This document shows, in pieces, positions 21,346 through 32,381 of a stretch of 64,000 nt of DNA. The stretch lies in assembly GCA_964007475.1 (NCBI GenBank), contig OZ023275.1:21307829-21371828 (forward strand), given 5' to 3'. Source of the stretch: Hybos culiciformis. Taxonomy: Eukaryota > Arthropoda > Insecta > Diptera > Hybotidae. Numbering within the stretch: position 1 is the stretch's first letter; each line of letters starts with the position of its first letter. Position numbers and translations under genes: made by a program. The notes under the pieces were generated by a model that saw nothing but the letters and a program-made list of their open reading frames with translations, ran no database searches and was not told where the DNA came from.

Positions 21346-23309
21346 TTAATCTTTAAAGCAACTTTAATTTTTTATACGTGTATTATTATTTGAAATAAAT
21401 AAAGAAATTCAAACTCTATTTTTGTTATAGCGTATTATTCAATAATCTAATATTTTTTTAATGCATAATGATAGAATGAAATTGAAATATTCATCACTTC
21501 ATGTTCTGTTCATAAAAAAAAGACAAAATTATCTTATTTTGAAATCTTCGATAGACATCTTCTCTGACGAATTTATAATTGCTAAAAACTAATTCAAATT
21601 ATAAAGTTATGAGATGGAACTAGGAGATTCCAAGAACGAACTAACTTTTCCATTTATATTAGTTTTTTTATATACATAATACATACAAGGTAAGAGGAGA
21701 AACTTTTTACAGAAAAAAAAACATATTCATTATGTATTTTTAAAACTCGTTTTAATTTGAAATTTTTAAAACAGCTGAGAAAAAATGATTTCAATTTACA
21801 TAATGTAGTTAGAGTGATTGATAACTATTTTCCTCTTATCTGAAATACCACATTCAGCTGGTATTTGTATACAACGTGTCCATTGATTACTTGAATTAGT
21901 TGTCAATACTTTTAAGTGATTCATTTTTTAAAACAATATTTAGGCGATCTACTAGAACTAGGCCGAACTATTCAAGATACAACTTTGTTTTTTTTTTACA
22001 CTATTATATAAAAACAGCCTACTAAAATAAATACTCTCACTACTAAAATAAAATTACGCAAAAAATTTTTAATGAATTCGACTTGTGCCTTTTTTTATGT
22101 AAATAGTCAAGTTTTAAGTTTGACAATTAAATTGTTATTCTCTTTTATTCAGAACCCATGATATTTTCTAGTGGGAGTGGGACACAATTAATACATGAGT
22201 GTTTAATACAGGTGTTTAATAATAGAATTCGGTTCTGGATAATTATTTTTTGTAAGATAAAAGCTCTTTTTTGTTTAGTCCACTGTCTAATTTGTGCATT
22301 ATAAGTTAGCTTAATGAAGAGAATTCTGAGGATTCAAGTTGCGCTATTATTGGAAATCATTATCAGACAAGCGAAAGCGTTAGATGCTCCGAGTCCGGGG
22401 AAGGGTTGAAATTTTTTATATATTATATTGTTTTAAATTTTTAAATGGATTCTGATGAGAGAGATAGATGTCTATAAAAGGAATATAATAATATAATATA
22501 ATTAATAATATAATATAATTAATAATATAATGGCGAAATGAAAAGTCTAGAATGGTTCGTACAATAGTTAACTCCAAGATTTCAAGAACATATTATAGAT
22601 AACATAAAATATTTTCAAAAGAAAAATAATATTTTATTTAAAACAAAATTTCGAAAAAATAATAAAATATCAAAATTTTAAATATATGTAAGTATATGTA
22701 TATATAATACAAATTAGTTCTCTTTTATATCGATAAACCGATTCTGATAAACCCACTGCGGGACAAACAATGAATAATAGAATTCAAATAACAAAATTTC
22801 GTCTAGAATGTTTCTAAAGCAACATAACATTAATATATGTACATTTAAAATTACTATATCCGAATACAATGTGAATCACCCCTTTAATTCACGAATAGTT
22901 GAATCAAAAATTTGTTACTTACATTTAATCTACTTATTGAATTAAAATTTCTTATATTTTTTTTTACTAAATCTATTAAAATAATATATTAATATTTAAA
23001 ATTTTAATTTTTTAATTCTTTTTAAATTAAATGTAGGTATTATTATAGAATAAATTAAAATGTAAGCTTGTTTAATCTTTCATTTTAATATAGGATTTAA
23101 GAAGGCTGAAATGATATTGAATTAGATTAGATAAGCGACTACTTTCAAAGATTTAATAATTAAAACTTAAAAAGATGATAATAAAATTTGATGTCTAGCA
23201 AAAACTAATTATCTATTTAAGTACAAAAATAAATAAAAATCTTAAATTAAGAAAAAAAAAAAACGATATGACTTACCAGCTAAATATTAATCGCACTGAG
23301 ACCTTATCT
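21346..23309. other. No gene seen
   Basis: AT-rich, with short AATATAATATAATT repeats near 22490-22530. Around 22310-22480 there is a slightly GC-richer stretch with no recognisable coding content. Confidence 0.45.
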
Positions 23310-23716
23310 TAGCGCCTAAAATGTACAAAAGCGCGTTCTTGTGTGAGCTTGATTATCGTTTAAAAACCCAAATGTCGCATTAAACATGTCGATTTGAAAT
23401 AGCTTTTTGCTCTGGAAAAAGTTTTCGATCCCCATCCAAAACAGTCTCTACTAAATGTTTTGGATTACAAATTGCTTCAAATGGCCAACTAAAAAAAAAA
23501 AGAAAAAATTTAATATGTGAAAAAAATTAAATGGATTCAGATAAAAAATTACTGATTCTATGTACCTAGCTGTCCTCACAATTATATTTACCTCAAGTAC
23601 ATTATTCGACTAATAATTCACCTATTTGAGCTGTCATTGGGTCAACGAAATCAATAGTGGTTGCAATGTGCTCACTAAACCAAAATGGTGAGATTCCTCC
23701 TCAATTTTATAATAAT
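23310..23716 (-). pseudogene. NMD3-like 60S export adaptor fragment
   Basis: Two exon pieces on the minus strand. The 23592-23716 piece reads FSEHIATTIDFVDPMTAQIG and ends at a GTAAAT donor after a frame break. The 23310-23488 piece follows a T-rich acceptor and reads WPFEAICNPKHLVETV, FPEQKAISNRHV and, after stops and frame changes, CDIWVFK and AHTRTRF. This order (HxxTTIxxxDP, WxxPFEAxCNPKxLxE, then a DVWV block and HTRT) agrees with what I know of NMD3, the adaptor that carries 60S ribosomal subunits to Crm1/exportin. Stops and frameshifts make it dead, and only a middle segment is present. Confidence 0.6.
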
Positions 23717-24984
23717 TGAAGAGGATTTGACAATAAATTTACGTATTTGACGCTACTTTTTTCCCGTTATATAGTTAGGTATTTATTTATTTTTTTTTCT
23801 AAAACAAAAAGAAAAAAAGACGCTCCTTTTTTTCCCGTCGTATGGTTAGGTATTTATTTTTTTTAAAGCCCAATAGTTAAACTTTGAATTGAAAAAAAAA
23901 CTGTAACTGTAAAAAAAGGCAGCGTCACTTTTTTTTATTTTATAATAAGAATAAGAAAGACAAAGAAAAAGAATATAAAATGAATTTAAACTTATACCTC
24001 TCTAGTCCTCTACCCTACTGCCGTAGGATTCCAAATGAGAAAATGTTTTTTTTAATGCAGAGTTGTCACTGTTTTAATGCACAGTTGAGTTGCCGTTGAA
24101 TGAAATTCAGTTGCCATTTTAGAACTTTTGATATCAGATTTAGTTGCCAAAGTTTGTTGTCAACGTGACCCTTAAAAATGCTAAAATGAAATTAAATTCA
24201 ACGACAACTTAAATCTGCTCTTTCGAAAATCTAAATTTGTTTTCAAGTTTTTCTGCATAAATGTTTAAAGCCTTAAAAGCTATTAATTTTACGTTGCAAC
24301 TACAAGTCAATACGGCTTTAAACGAAATTAAACGTTACTACATACTTGTTTTGACTTGACTATATCACAAATTCAAAAAAATATTAGCACTTTATTAATA
24401 ATCTTTTACCCCCCATTAACATAGGATTTTTTTAAGCTTCAGCCTAATTATCCGGCTCGTTTAATAAAATTACTTAACAACCAATCGGATTTTTAAGTAC
24501 ACTTGCACTTGCACCACTTCAAAAAATTAACAGAAATGAAAATTAATTCTGTTTTTACACTTAAGACTAAATTGATATATTTCTGACAATAATTTGTATA
24601 AACCTTGAATGGTTTTTTTATTGTAATAAAAATAATAAATAAATAAATAAATAAAAGACTTTTTGTTTTCATTCTTTTATTTGACGTCTTTTCTATTCAT
24701 TTTTGATCAAAATTTGTAATTTTTTTGATTTAAAATTTTACATTTTAGAGTAGGAACTAGGACCGACCGTCAAGACGACCAATTATATCGGCTTCGACTC
24801 GGTTCAAACCGGAAAAATATAAACTAATTTAGCAGCTTAATAATGGAGCCGAGCTTTCAAGCCAAGCCGATCAAAAAACGCACGGCTTCTCCCTCTGATC
24901 TGAGAATATTTACGGAAACAAAAAAAGTTTGTTTTTTCATTTTTCTACAGAATTAAAAAGAGAAAAAAACAAAAAATATATTCT
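23717..24984. other. No gene; repeat remnants
   Basis: Contains two similar GACGCT(A/C)CTTTTTTCCCGT blocks (about 23750 and 23820). A GC-richer block at about 24750-24900 carries CTTCTCCCTCTGATCT, which matches 8882-8897 and may be an old transposon end. No complete element could be delimited. Confidence 0.4.
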
Positions 24985-25462
24985 GACGGGCGGTCGAGGT
25001 AATTTAATTCGACTTTTTTACGAATCTCAGTTTGAGGATGGTGGTCCTGGCAGTTCAAATACTCAACTGATAGACCATCAGACCAATCTGAACGAAGCAG
25101 TTTTGGGAGAGGTAGTGCTGGCCGGGAAAAGGATTTCGGTGACCATGAATGGCAGCCCATTTCCATTATTATGTTTGCCCAGAGCTTTTGGTCGTGGTCG
25201 GATCGTTGATTTAATATCAAAATCATCAGATTCATCTGGTTCATCATTATGAATATAATAATAATTCGTTCAATATCACCATCGTTACAAATCAGTGGTC
25301 GCGGAAGACCACAATTTATGCTCGATGAATCAAAAGTACTAAGAAGAACTGAGAAAATTTTGGCAACAACCTATTCGAGCAGTGGAATTGAAGTTTCACA
25401 ATTTAAAGATGATTCAGAATTTAAAGATGATTCACAATTTAAAGATGTTGTGATTGAAGGAA

Positions 25463-25933
25463 CTACAGTTTCCTTGAATCCCTCAGAATGAGCTGAAACT
25501 TGGAGGGGGGGGGGGGCGGGGGGGTAGAGGCGGTGCCCAAACTCCCAAAACTGAAAACAGTTCTTGGGGCAAAGGCCCCGTTTTGGAGTTAGGGCCCCCC
25601 AAAGTTTTCGTATATTTTGTATGGGAAATTTTTTTTTTTTGCTCGATTTGGGGGGCGGGCGGGCGGTCTGGTGGTTGGTCAGTGGGATTTGTGCCACCCC
25701 CCTTCTCGTTTTGGGATACTCCCTTTATCCTTTTCCAAAAAATTGGGCAAATCGAGCAAAAAAAAAAATTTTCCCATACAAAATATATGAAAACTTTGGG
25801 GGCCCTATCTACGAAACGGGGCCTTTGTCCCAAGAACTGATTTCAGTTTTAGGAGTTTGGGCACCGCCTCTACCCCCCCCCCCCTCCAAGTTTCAGCCAA
25901 TTCTGAGGGGTTCAAGGAAACTGTAGTTTAGCC
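25463..25933. mobile_element. Foldback element F1, copy 2, inside a PIWI exon
   Basis: Same family as 9500-9980 (CTACAGTTTCCTTGAA ends, GAGGCGGTGCCCAAACTCCC further in). GAAGGAA flanks it on both sides (25456-25462 and 25934-25940), a clear 7-bp target duplication. Joining the flanks leaves the PIWI frame open. Its centre (about 25650-25705) resembles the centre of the F2 element at 15680. Confidence 0.85.
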
Positions 25934-26245
25934 GAAGGAATTAAGGATATTGAAATTGAGCAACAGGACACAGAAGAGGAAGCTCCAGTTATAAAACGTG
26001 GAACTGCAGGTGAGATTAAACTTAATAAAAAAGTAAAAACTATGATGTTCTAAATAATTTTGGTAGGTATACCTAGTACCTAACTCTTAATTAGGTATAG
26101 GAAACTACCTATCTCCATATCGCCGCTTGATAGCTAATTTTTTTTATCTCTTTTTGATTGCGTTGAGGGTTCTGAAAAAATGTAATTAATGAATTGTTTA
26201 ATCTATTAACTAAAACACAAAGGTAAATTGGTATAGGTATACCTC

Positions 26246-26703
26246 GGCGCAGTGAAATAAGGCCGCGATAGATTTTTTGTTGCGGTCTTATTTCATTTTG
26301 AAAAAAAAAAATAATAAAATTCCTCGCGGCCGCGACAAAAAAAAAAATTAATCGGAGGGCTAATTTCATTTTGAAAAATGAAATAAGGCCGCGAGAATTT
26401 TTTCGCGGCCTTATTTCATTTATAAAAATGAAATTAGCCCTCCGAATAATTGTTTTTTTTTGTCGCGGTCTTATTTCATTTTTCAAAACGAAATAAGGCC
26501 GCGAGGAATTTTTTGCGGTGTTATTTCATTTTTCAAAATGAAATAAGACCGCGAGGATTTTTTCGCGGCCTTATTTCATTTTGAAAAACGAAATAAGGCC
26601 GCGAAAAAATCTTCGCGGCCTTATTTCATTTTTCAAAATGAAATAAGACCGCAACAAAAAAACGTCGCGGCCTTATTTCCCGCGGCCTTATTTCCATCCC
26701 CCG
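26246..26703. mobile_element. Array of GCGGCC/TTATTTC palindromes (family P), copy 1
   Basis: About a dozen alternating inverted copies of GAAATAAGGCCGCGA, spaced by T- or A-rich linkers such as TTTTTCAAAATGAAAT, form nested palindromes. Flanks TATACCTC at 26238-26245 and 26704-26711 are an 8-bp target duplication. It begins with GGCGCAGTGAAATAAGG and lies in the intron of the PIWI fragment. No coding capacity. Confidence 0.75.
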
Positions 26704-27183
26704 TATACCTCCTAGGTTATTTTAGTGTTAAGGTAAAAATAAATCAGAATTATTGACGATACCATCTTGTATCCGAACTATTGACTAGCTTTATGTTAGA
26801 TATATATATATATACGCAAGGCTTTGGGGTCTCTTTTTATTTATGACAGTCCTATTTATTTCTTACTTAATAGCTGAAAATTCCCCCATTATTCGAAACT
26901 TTTCAAATTCCGATTCAATTTCTCTATTTAAGGGGTTGTTATTGATGCAGCCACTAATTACATTCGATTACATTCATATAAAAACAAAAGAGTTTTTGAA
27001 TATGAAGTAAAATTTGATCCAAATATTCATTCTCGTGCAGTACGTATGAAATTATCGAATGAACACAAAGAGAAATTTGGGGGAACTAAAACATTCGATG
27101 GAACTGAATGAAACCACATTATATTTACCAATACTTTTATCAGATAAAATAACAATAACGATTCTCATCAAAACTTAAATTTG

Positions 27184-30100
27184 AGAAACTTCAAATTCTA
27201 AAATTTTTAATACATACACTTGTACATTTATAATTCATACAATTATATAATAAAATGTATATTATTCAAAATATATGCGATAAATTGTTAAACTTGTTGA
27301 CGAAAATTATAAAATATATGTGAGTTTAATTCTTTTTCCACTTTACAGTGATACTTTAGTAATGACCACGATGACCATTACCTTATATAATCTGATTGGT
27401 GTTTCTTTGCGGCTACTTTTAGTTTATTTTACCTTTTTTCCATATAAATTTATGCATTTGTATACATAATACATTATATTTTTATAATATATATATAAAG
27501 ATACAAATGTATTCAGAATATATACACAAGTATGTATGTCATATATATATATATATATATACATAAATGTAATTTTTCTCTATAATGACAAAATATCCTC
27601 AATATTATACATTATGTATACAATAATAATAGAGGATGAATGAAATAATAACATTCGACTGTACTATATTTTTTTTATGGTTGACTGATTATAGTCCTTC
27701 CTGAACTCAGAAGCTTCAGTATAGAATAAATTAATGTTTTATTCAAGTATCAAATGTTACTTTTATTAGTCGAGTATTTATATTTGTACTAACGTGTGTA
27801 TATATGTTTGTTATATTTTTTTCTATATATAAATAGACATAATAATATAACATTATTATAGACATGATTTATAAAAAAAGGAATTTATAATATTTCAATA
27901 TAAAATGGAATGCATGGTGGACGTTTATATATATCGATGTAAGGTTAATATATATAAAATACTTATATACGAATGTTATACACAATATAATAACTTTTAA
28001 TCTGATGATCACATTTCAAATATTGTAAATTTAAATTATTAAAAATTTATGAATTATAAATTTGTAAAAAAAATAAATAGTTACACTATGATGTGTATAT
28101 TATACATATAATTCATGTGTGATGTATGTACACATAATACATTTAATATTGGACAGAAGATACTCTTGTAAAAAATTTAGAGAGATTTTTTTTTGTTTCA
28201 CTGTGTTATATTTGTCACATACTTAATATTATAGCAAAGATTGATTACTGTATATTATATAGAAAATATTAAGCATTGTCATTTTATTTGCTAATGAGAT
28301 AAAATTATAAAGGAAGTTAAATAGAAACAATGTTTTATCAATTTAAAATAATAATAAAAAAATAGATAGCACCATAATCTTTAACTCTTTGAATAACTAT
28401 TTTTTCAGTTTGAATTAAAAAAATGTAACTACATAATATTTTGAAATTATAAAATGTGCTTGTTGCATTTTGTAAAAATTTTTTTCTTATAATTCAATTA
28501 TTAATTTCATTTATTTATTTTAGAAAAAACAGTATAAAAGTCCTCATTTTAAACCCGTTTCCCGTCAAAAATGAAAAAACAGTCTATGTACTGTATATAC
28601 CTATGTTTTCAATAACTGTAAGTCTGTCTGTCTGTCCGTCATTAAAATACTTCTAACTATTCAATAAATTTAAATTGTTTAGATATACGCAATCTTGTTC
28701 ACGTCGATTAAAAGATGAGGTTCTGGGATGTCGATGAAAATTGTTTTATTTATATACGGTATATGATAATGGTATTAAAGGAACCTAGAAAATAAGTTTA
28801 GTCTTAAAATTGAAGTATTCTAAATTCAAATGTTGAATGCGATACTGATCTATATTTTTCTATTCTCGGCGACATACATTTTACTCTCATCTCAGTCAAT
28901 TTTGATCCTGTAAACAGCTGTCACTTTTTTTTTAAAGTAGAATGAAGTGTAACGAAATTTGTTTTTATTTAAATAATAATTTTTGTTAATATTAATAAAG
29001 ATTTCATTTACAGTTTATTCATATGATTTCAAGTCGTACATTGGAAATGGAACCATCGGAGAAATCGATCACAGCTAACATCTAACTACATTCATCGCTG
29101 TGCCAGAATACCTGGAAGTTTTCTTCTTTCTTTTTATTGAGAATTATTATAATTATTATAAGTTTTTTCTTTGTGATTTTTTTTATCTTAAATTTGGACT
29201 ATTAATAAATTTTTTTTTTTTTTACAGTTTATTTAAAAAATTAGAAATATGTAAATATGTAAGTTTTATAATTATTATGTTTTGATTGCATTAAACTAAT
29301 TTACCCAATTATGAATTAAATTAATGAAAAAATGTATTTATATTAAATTGTATAAATTTTAAATCGAGGCTAAATGTCCTCAAAGGAATCCACTTCACAC
29401 GAGTATTGAACAAATGAGATTTCTTGTTTTTAGCAACAAATCTTCATAATTTTCTTCAAAATTGTTCTGTTGATGAAATTTTTCGGATCATAACATCAAT
29501 GGTTTTTTTTTGCTATAACCTCGAGATCCTTTTTAACTTGTCTTCATTACAGGGAATAAGAATATAAGTTCCTCAAATGAAACAACTATTTGTGTTAATT
29601 TAAAATATTTTTAGATCGTGTATAAATAAGTTCCTCCCAAACATAAAGCTATTTCCAATGTTAGAAAATAAAGTAGGTGTAGGGAATTTTTATGCTAAAT
29701 TAATGCTTAATTGATTTTAAATTTTTTATAACATCTATTTATATTGTCCTTTTTGCTTTTTATAATGGATAAAAATGTGTTTAAATATTTTTGTATAACA
29801 AATACTGGAAAAGGTTGAAAATTTGAAATCATCATCGACTAAGAGGATGATATTATAATCTTTTTGAATTCTTTTCCAGATTTTAATAACTTTTTTGAGA
29901 ATACAGATTCACAAAAAATTCAAACGCTTAAATTAATTTTATTATTACGGTATAATAAGTGATTAATTAATACACTTGCTTATAAAATAGGTACGCCGCA
30001 TTCACTTCTAACAAAAAATTTAATTTTATCTCATGAATATTAGTTGCGAAAACGCTCTGCAACATCTACACTTATTTTTTATTTGAATAGTAAGTTTTGG

Positions 30101-32340
30101 AAAATGTGCTAATATTGTAAGACTATCAAAAATTCTTCCATCTATTGGAAAATTGATTTGATTACAGTTTTTTTTGGTTAATCAGAACTATTTTTTAAAT
30201 TAAAAGAAAAAAGAAATAATCTTAAATTAAATGAAGCAGATCAATCAATAACATGCGTTTACTTTTTGATATTAAAATATAGTTTTATTTTGAAAAAATT
30301 CTTGTAAAAAGAGATTGCAATAAATAAATTAGGTAAATTGTCTTTTTCTCGTTACCAATAGTACCAATAGTACTGGAAAAACTTTGAACATTCGCTTATT
30401 TAAAAAAAAAAAAAAATTGGCTTAGATAAGTTATAAATTCATACATATAATATAACATTTCCTTTACATCATATGTCAAAAACAACTTTTTACATAAACC
30501 ATCATAATACATTATACAAAAGATGTATCTACTCTAATCAAGTGTAATAATAGAATCAACTATATTAATAATAATAATAAGTAATCATCAACTTAAACGG
30601 TCCAATTATTTTTTTAATAATCTACGTTGTAATCAAATAAAGGATAAAAGTCGCAAAATGATAATTTATTGATGATGCTTTATTTTCAACAAAATGTTTT
30701 TATTCTATTTGTAATTATGAATGTTCAAAAGATAATAGATGTAAAAAAACGTTAGTTATAAAAGTTATGCTCTTTTATTATCCGACGAGACACGAATTTT
30801 AAAATAAAGTTACATATAAAAGTTTCAAAAATAAGCAAAAAAATTATTCTAATTTAAGAAGTTGAGAGAATTAAAAACGAAATTCAAATTAATGTATTTC
30901 GGGTTCGTGAGTCCCACTAGAGACATACCGTTGAAAACACAAGCTACAAAAAATACTCTATTCGAAATATAACAAAGTTAGAACATTTATTTTCTTATTT
31001 GGGTTTGATAAAAGTTTCGAATCGAAAATCATTAACATGCTAATACCTGTTAGTACCTAATAATTACATAAAATTAGTTGGTTGATTAGAATATCATATC
31101 TGTGTGCCTATGGAAAATCATAATTAAGCTTACATAGGAAGCAAAGAGAAAAACTATGATGAATCTATTCTAGAAAGTTTTGTTAAAAAGTTTGATTACA
31201 AGTAATAAATCAATAACAGAAAAAAAATATTTTGTCGTTAATTCATATTTTCGTGTGCGAATAATAATATTTAAAACTATGTTGTTGCCAAAGTTAAAAA
31301 AAAAAAATAAAAATAATTTTTTTAAATAAAATTGTAAAATATATTGACACTTTTTTTTTTAATAGGTACATACAAATGTCTACCAGTCAAAATTATTTAT
31401 TTTTTATTTCAACTATTTATTTTTTTCAACGTATTTAATCAAGATAAAATATGTTAAAAAAATAATGACAACTTTTCACAATATGTTTCAGTAGTTTAAA
31501 TTTTATCACTAAAAAACGTATAAAATTAATGGAAAAATTATTACAAATATATATATTTTATTTTGTTGTAATTTCATCTTTTAATGCTTAGTTTTTACCA
31601 CTAAATTGGGAGTTCAAATCGGCTTATTTTTTTTACCTAGTCCTATGATTTAATTTCTATTGGAATAAAAATATTTTGAAGCTAACTTTTAAGTAATAAC
31701 TTTGTAACTAGCTTTACTTAAGTATGTAATTTTATCGATCCTGAAAATAATTTAACTATTTAGGATTAAATAATACAGTCTACATATAATAGAATGATAG
31801 GTGAATTACCTGCATGCGTAAGAAAATTGTTTGATATTCAATGAAATAAATCAAAAGTGTAATGTCATGATCATGAACATTTACATGCTAACTGTGTTTG
31901 CTTTGGTTAGCCGCAATATTTCTTCTGGCCCAATAAAAATTTCAGTTTATTGATTTTTGATGGAAACGTTTAAAACATAATCTTTTAATTTTGGTAAAAA
32001 AAAAAAAAAAAAAAATGAAATTAAGAGAATGCTCCATTGCCTTTAAAGTTTTATAAACCATAGTGTTAGAAATAAAATTGTGACCAAATGTTTGTCTCAG
32101 TAATTTTTAGAAATTTACCTAATTTCAGTTCTATGAATGTCAGTTGTTATAAGAGAGAGAGTTAAACACACTTAAAAAAATATACCATAAATATGAAAAG
32201 TATTTGAATACCTTTATACAGTGGACTCTATATAAAAAAATAATAAATACAGATTGTTTATGAGAAAAAAATTTCTGAATCATATTATTTTAATTTCTTT
32301 GGACTTTACAATAATTAATGAATACATTATGAAACTTAAA
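27184..32340. other. 5.2 kb AT-rich DNA, no gene seen
   Basis: Very AT-rich, with (AT)n at about 27541-27560 and several low-complexity runs. Open frames here are short and rich in F, I, N and K. A TCTGTCTGTCTGTCCGTC run at about 28623 resembles the leader of Helitron-like elements. No exon, RNA gene or long inverted repeat was recognised. Confidence 0.5.
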
Positions 32341-32356
32341 GAAAAATTAACAAATT

Positions 32357-32362
32357 TTTATT
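32357..32362 (-). promoter_or_regulatory. Candidate polyadenylation signal AATAAA
   Basis: AATAAA on the minus strand, about 20 bp after the stop codon of the ZAD zinc-finger gene. Correct orientation and distance, but in AT-rich DNA it could be chance. Confidence 0.4.
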
Positions 32363-32381
32363 TGATATTAAATAGATGTCA

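Larger units (their letters stand above)
24985..27183 (+). pseudogene. PIWI-clade Argonaute N-terminal fragment, AGO3-like
   Basis: A GR-rich piece (about 25020-25250; FGRGSAGRE in one frame and FGRGR in another) precedes an acceptor at 25295. The exon at 25296-26009 begins GRGRPQFMLDE. This exon is split by a foldback insertion at 25463-25933 and resumes EGIKDIEIEQQDTEEEAPVI. A GT-AG intron (26010-26932) joins GTA to GVVIDAATNYIRL. The last piece reads VFEYEVKFDPNIHSRAVRMK, GTKTFDGTE and, after a +1 shift, LYLPILLSDKITI. TNYxxL, EYxVxFxP and FDGTxLYLP are the N-domain signatures of PIWI proteins, and the wording is nearest AGO3. PAZ, MID and PIWI domains do not follow. Retained introns mean this is not a retrocopy. 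It is broken by the insertion, the frameshift and truncation. Confidence 0.8.

Noticed and set aside
25371..25926. Several overlapping proline-rich open frames
   Set aside because: They translate both arms of the foldback element; the prolines and glycines come from C- and G-runs.
26109..26486. 125-residue open frame on the minus strand
   Set aside because: It is a translation of the palindromic GCGGCC array and repeats the same short phrase; not a gene.
27184..32340. Further exons of the PIWI fragment (PAZ, PIWI domains) downstream
   Set aside because: Scanned by eye for PAZ and PIWI catalytic blocks; none found in this AT-rich stretch.
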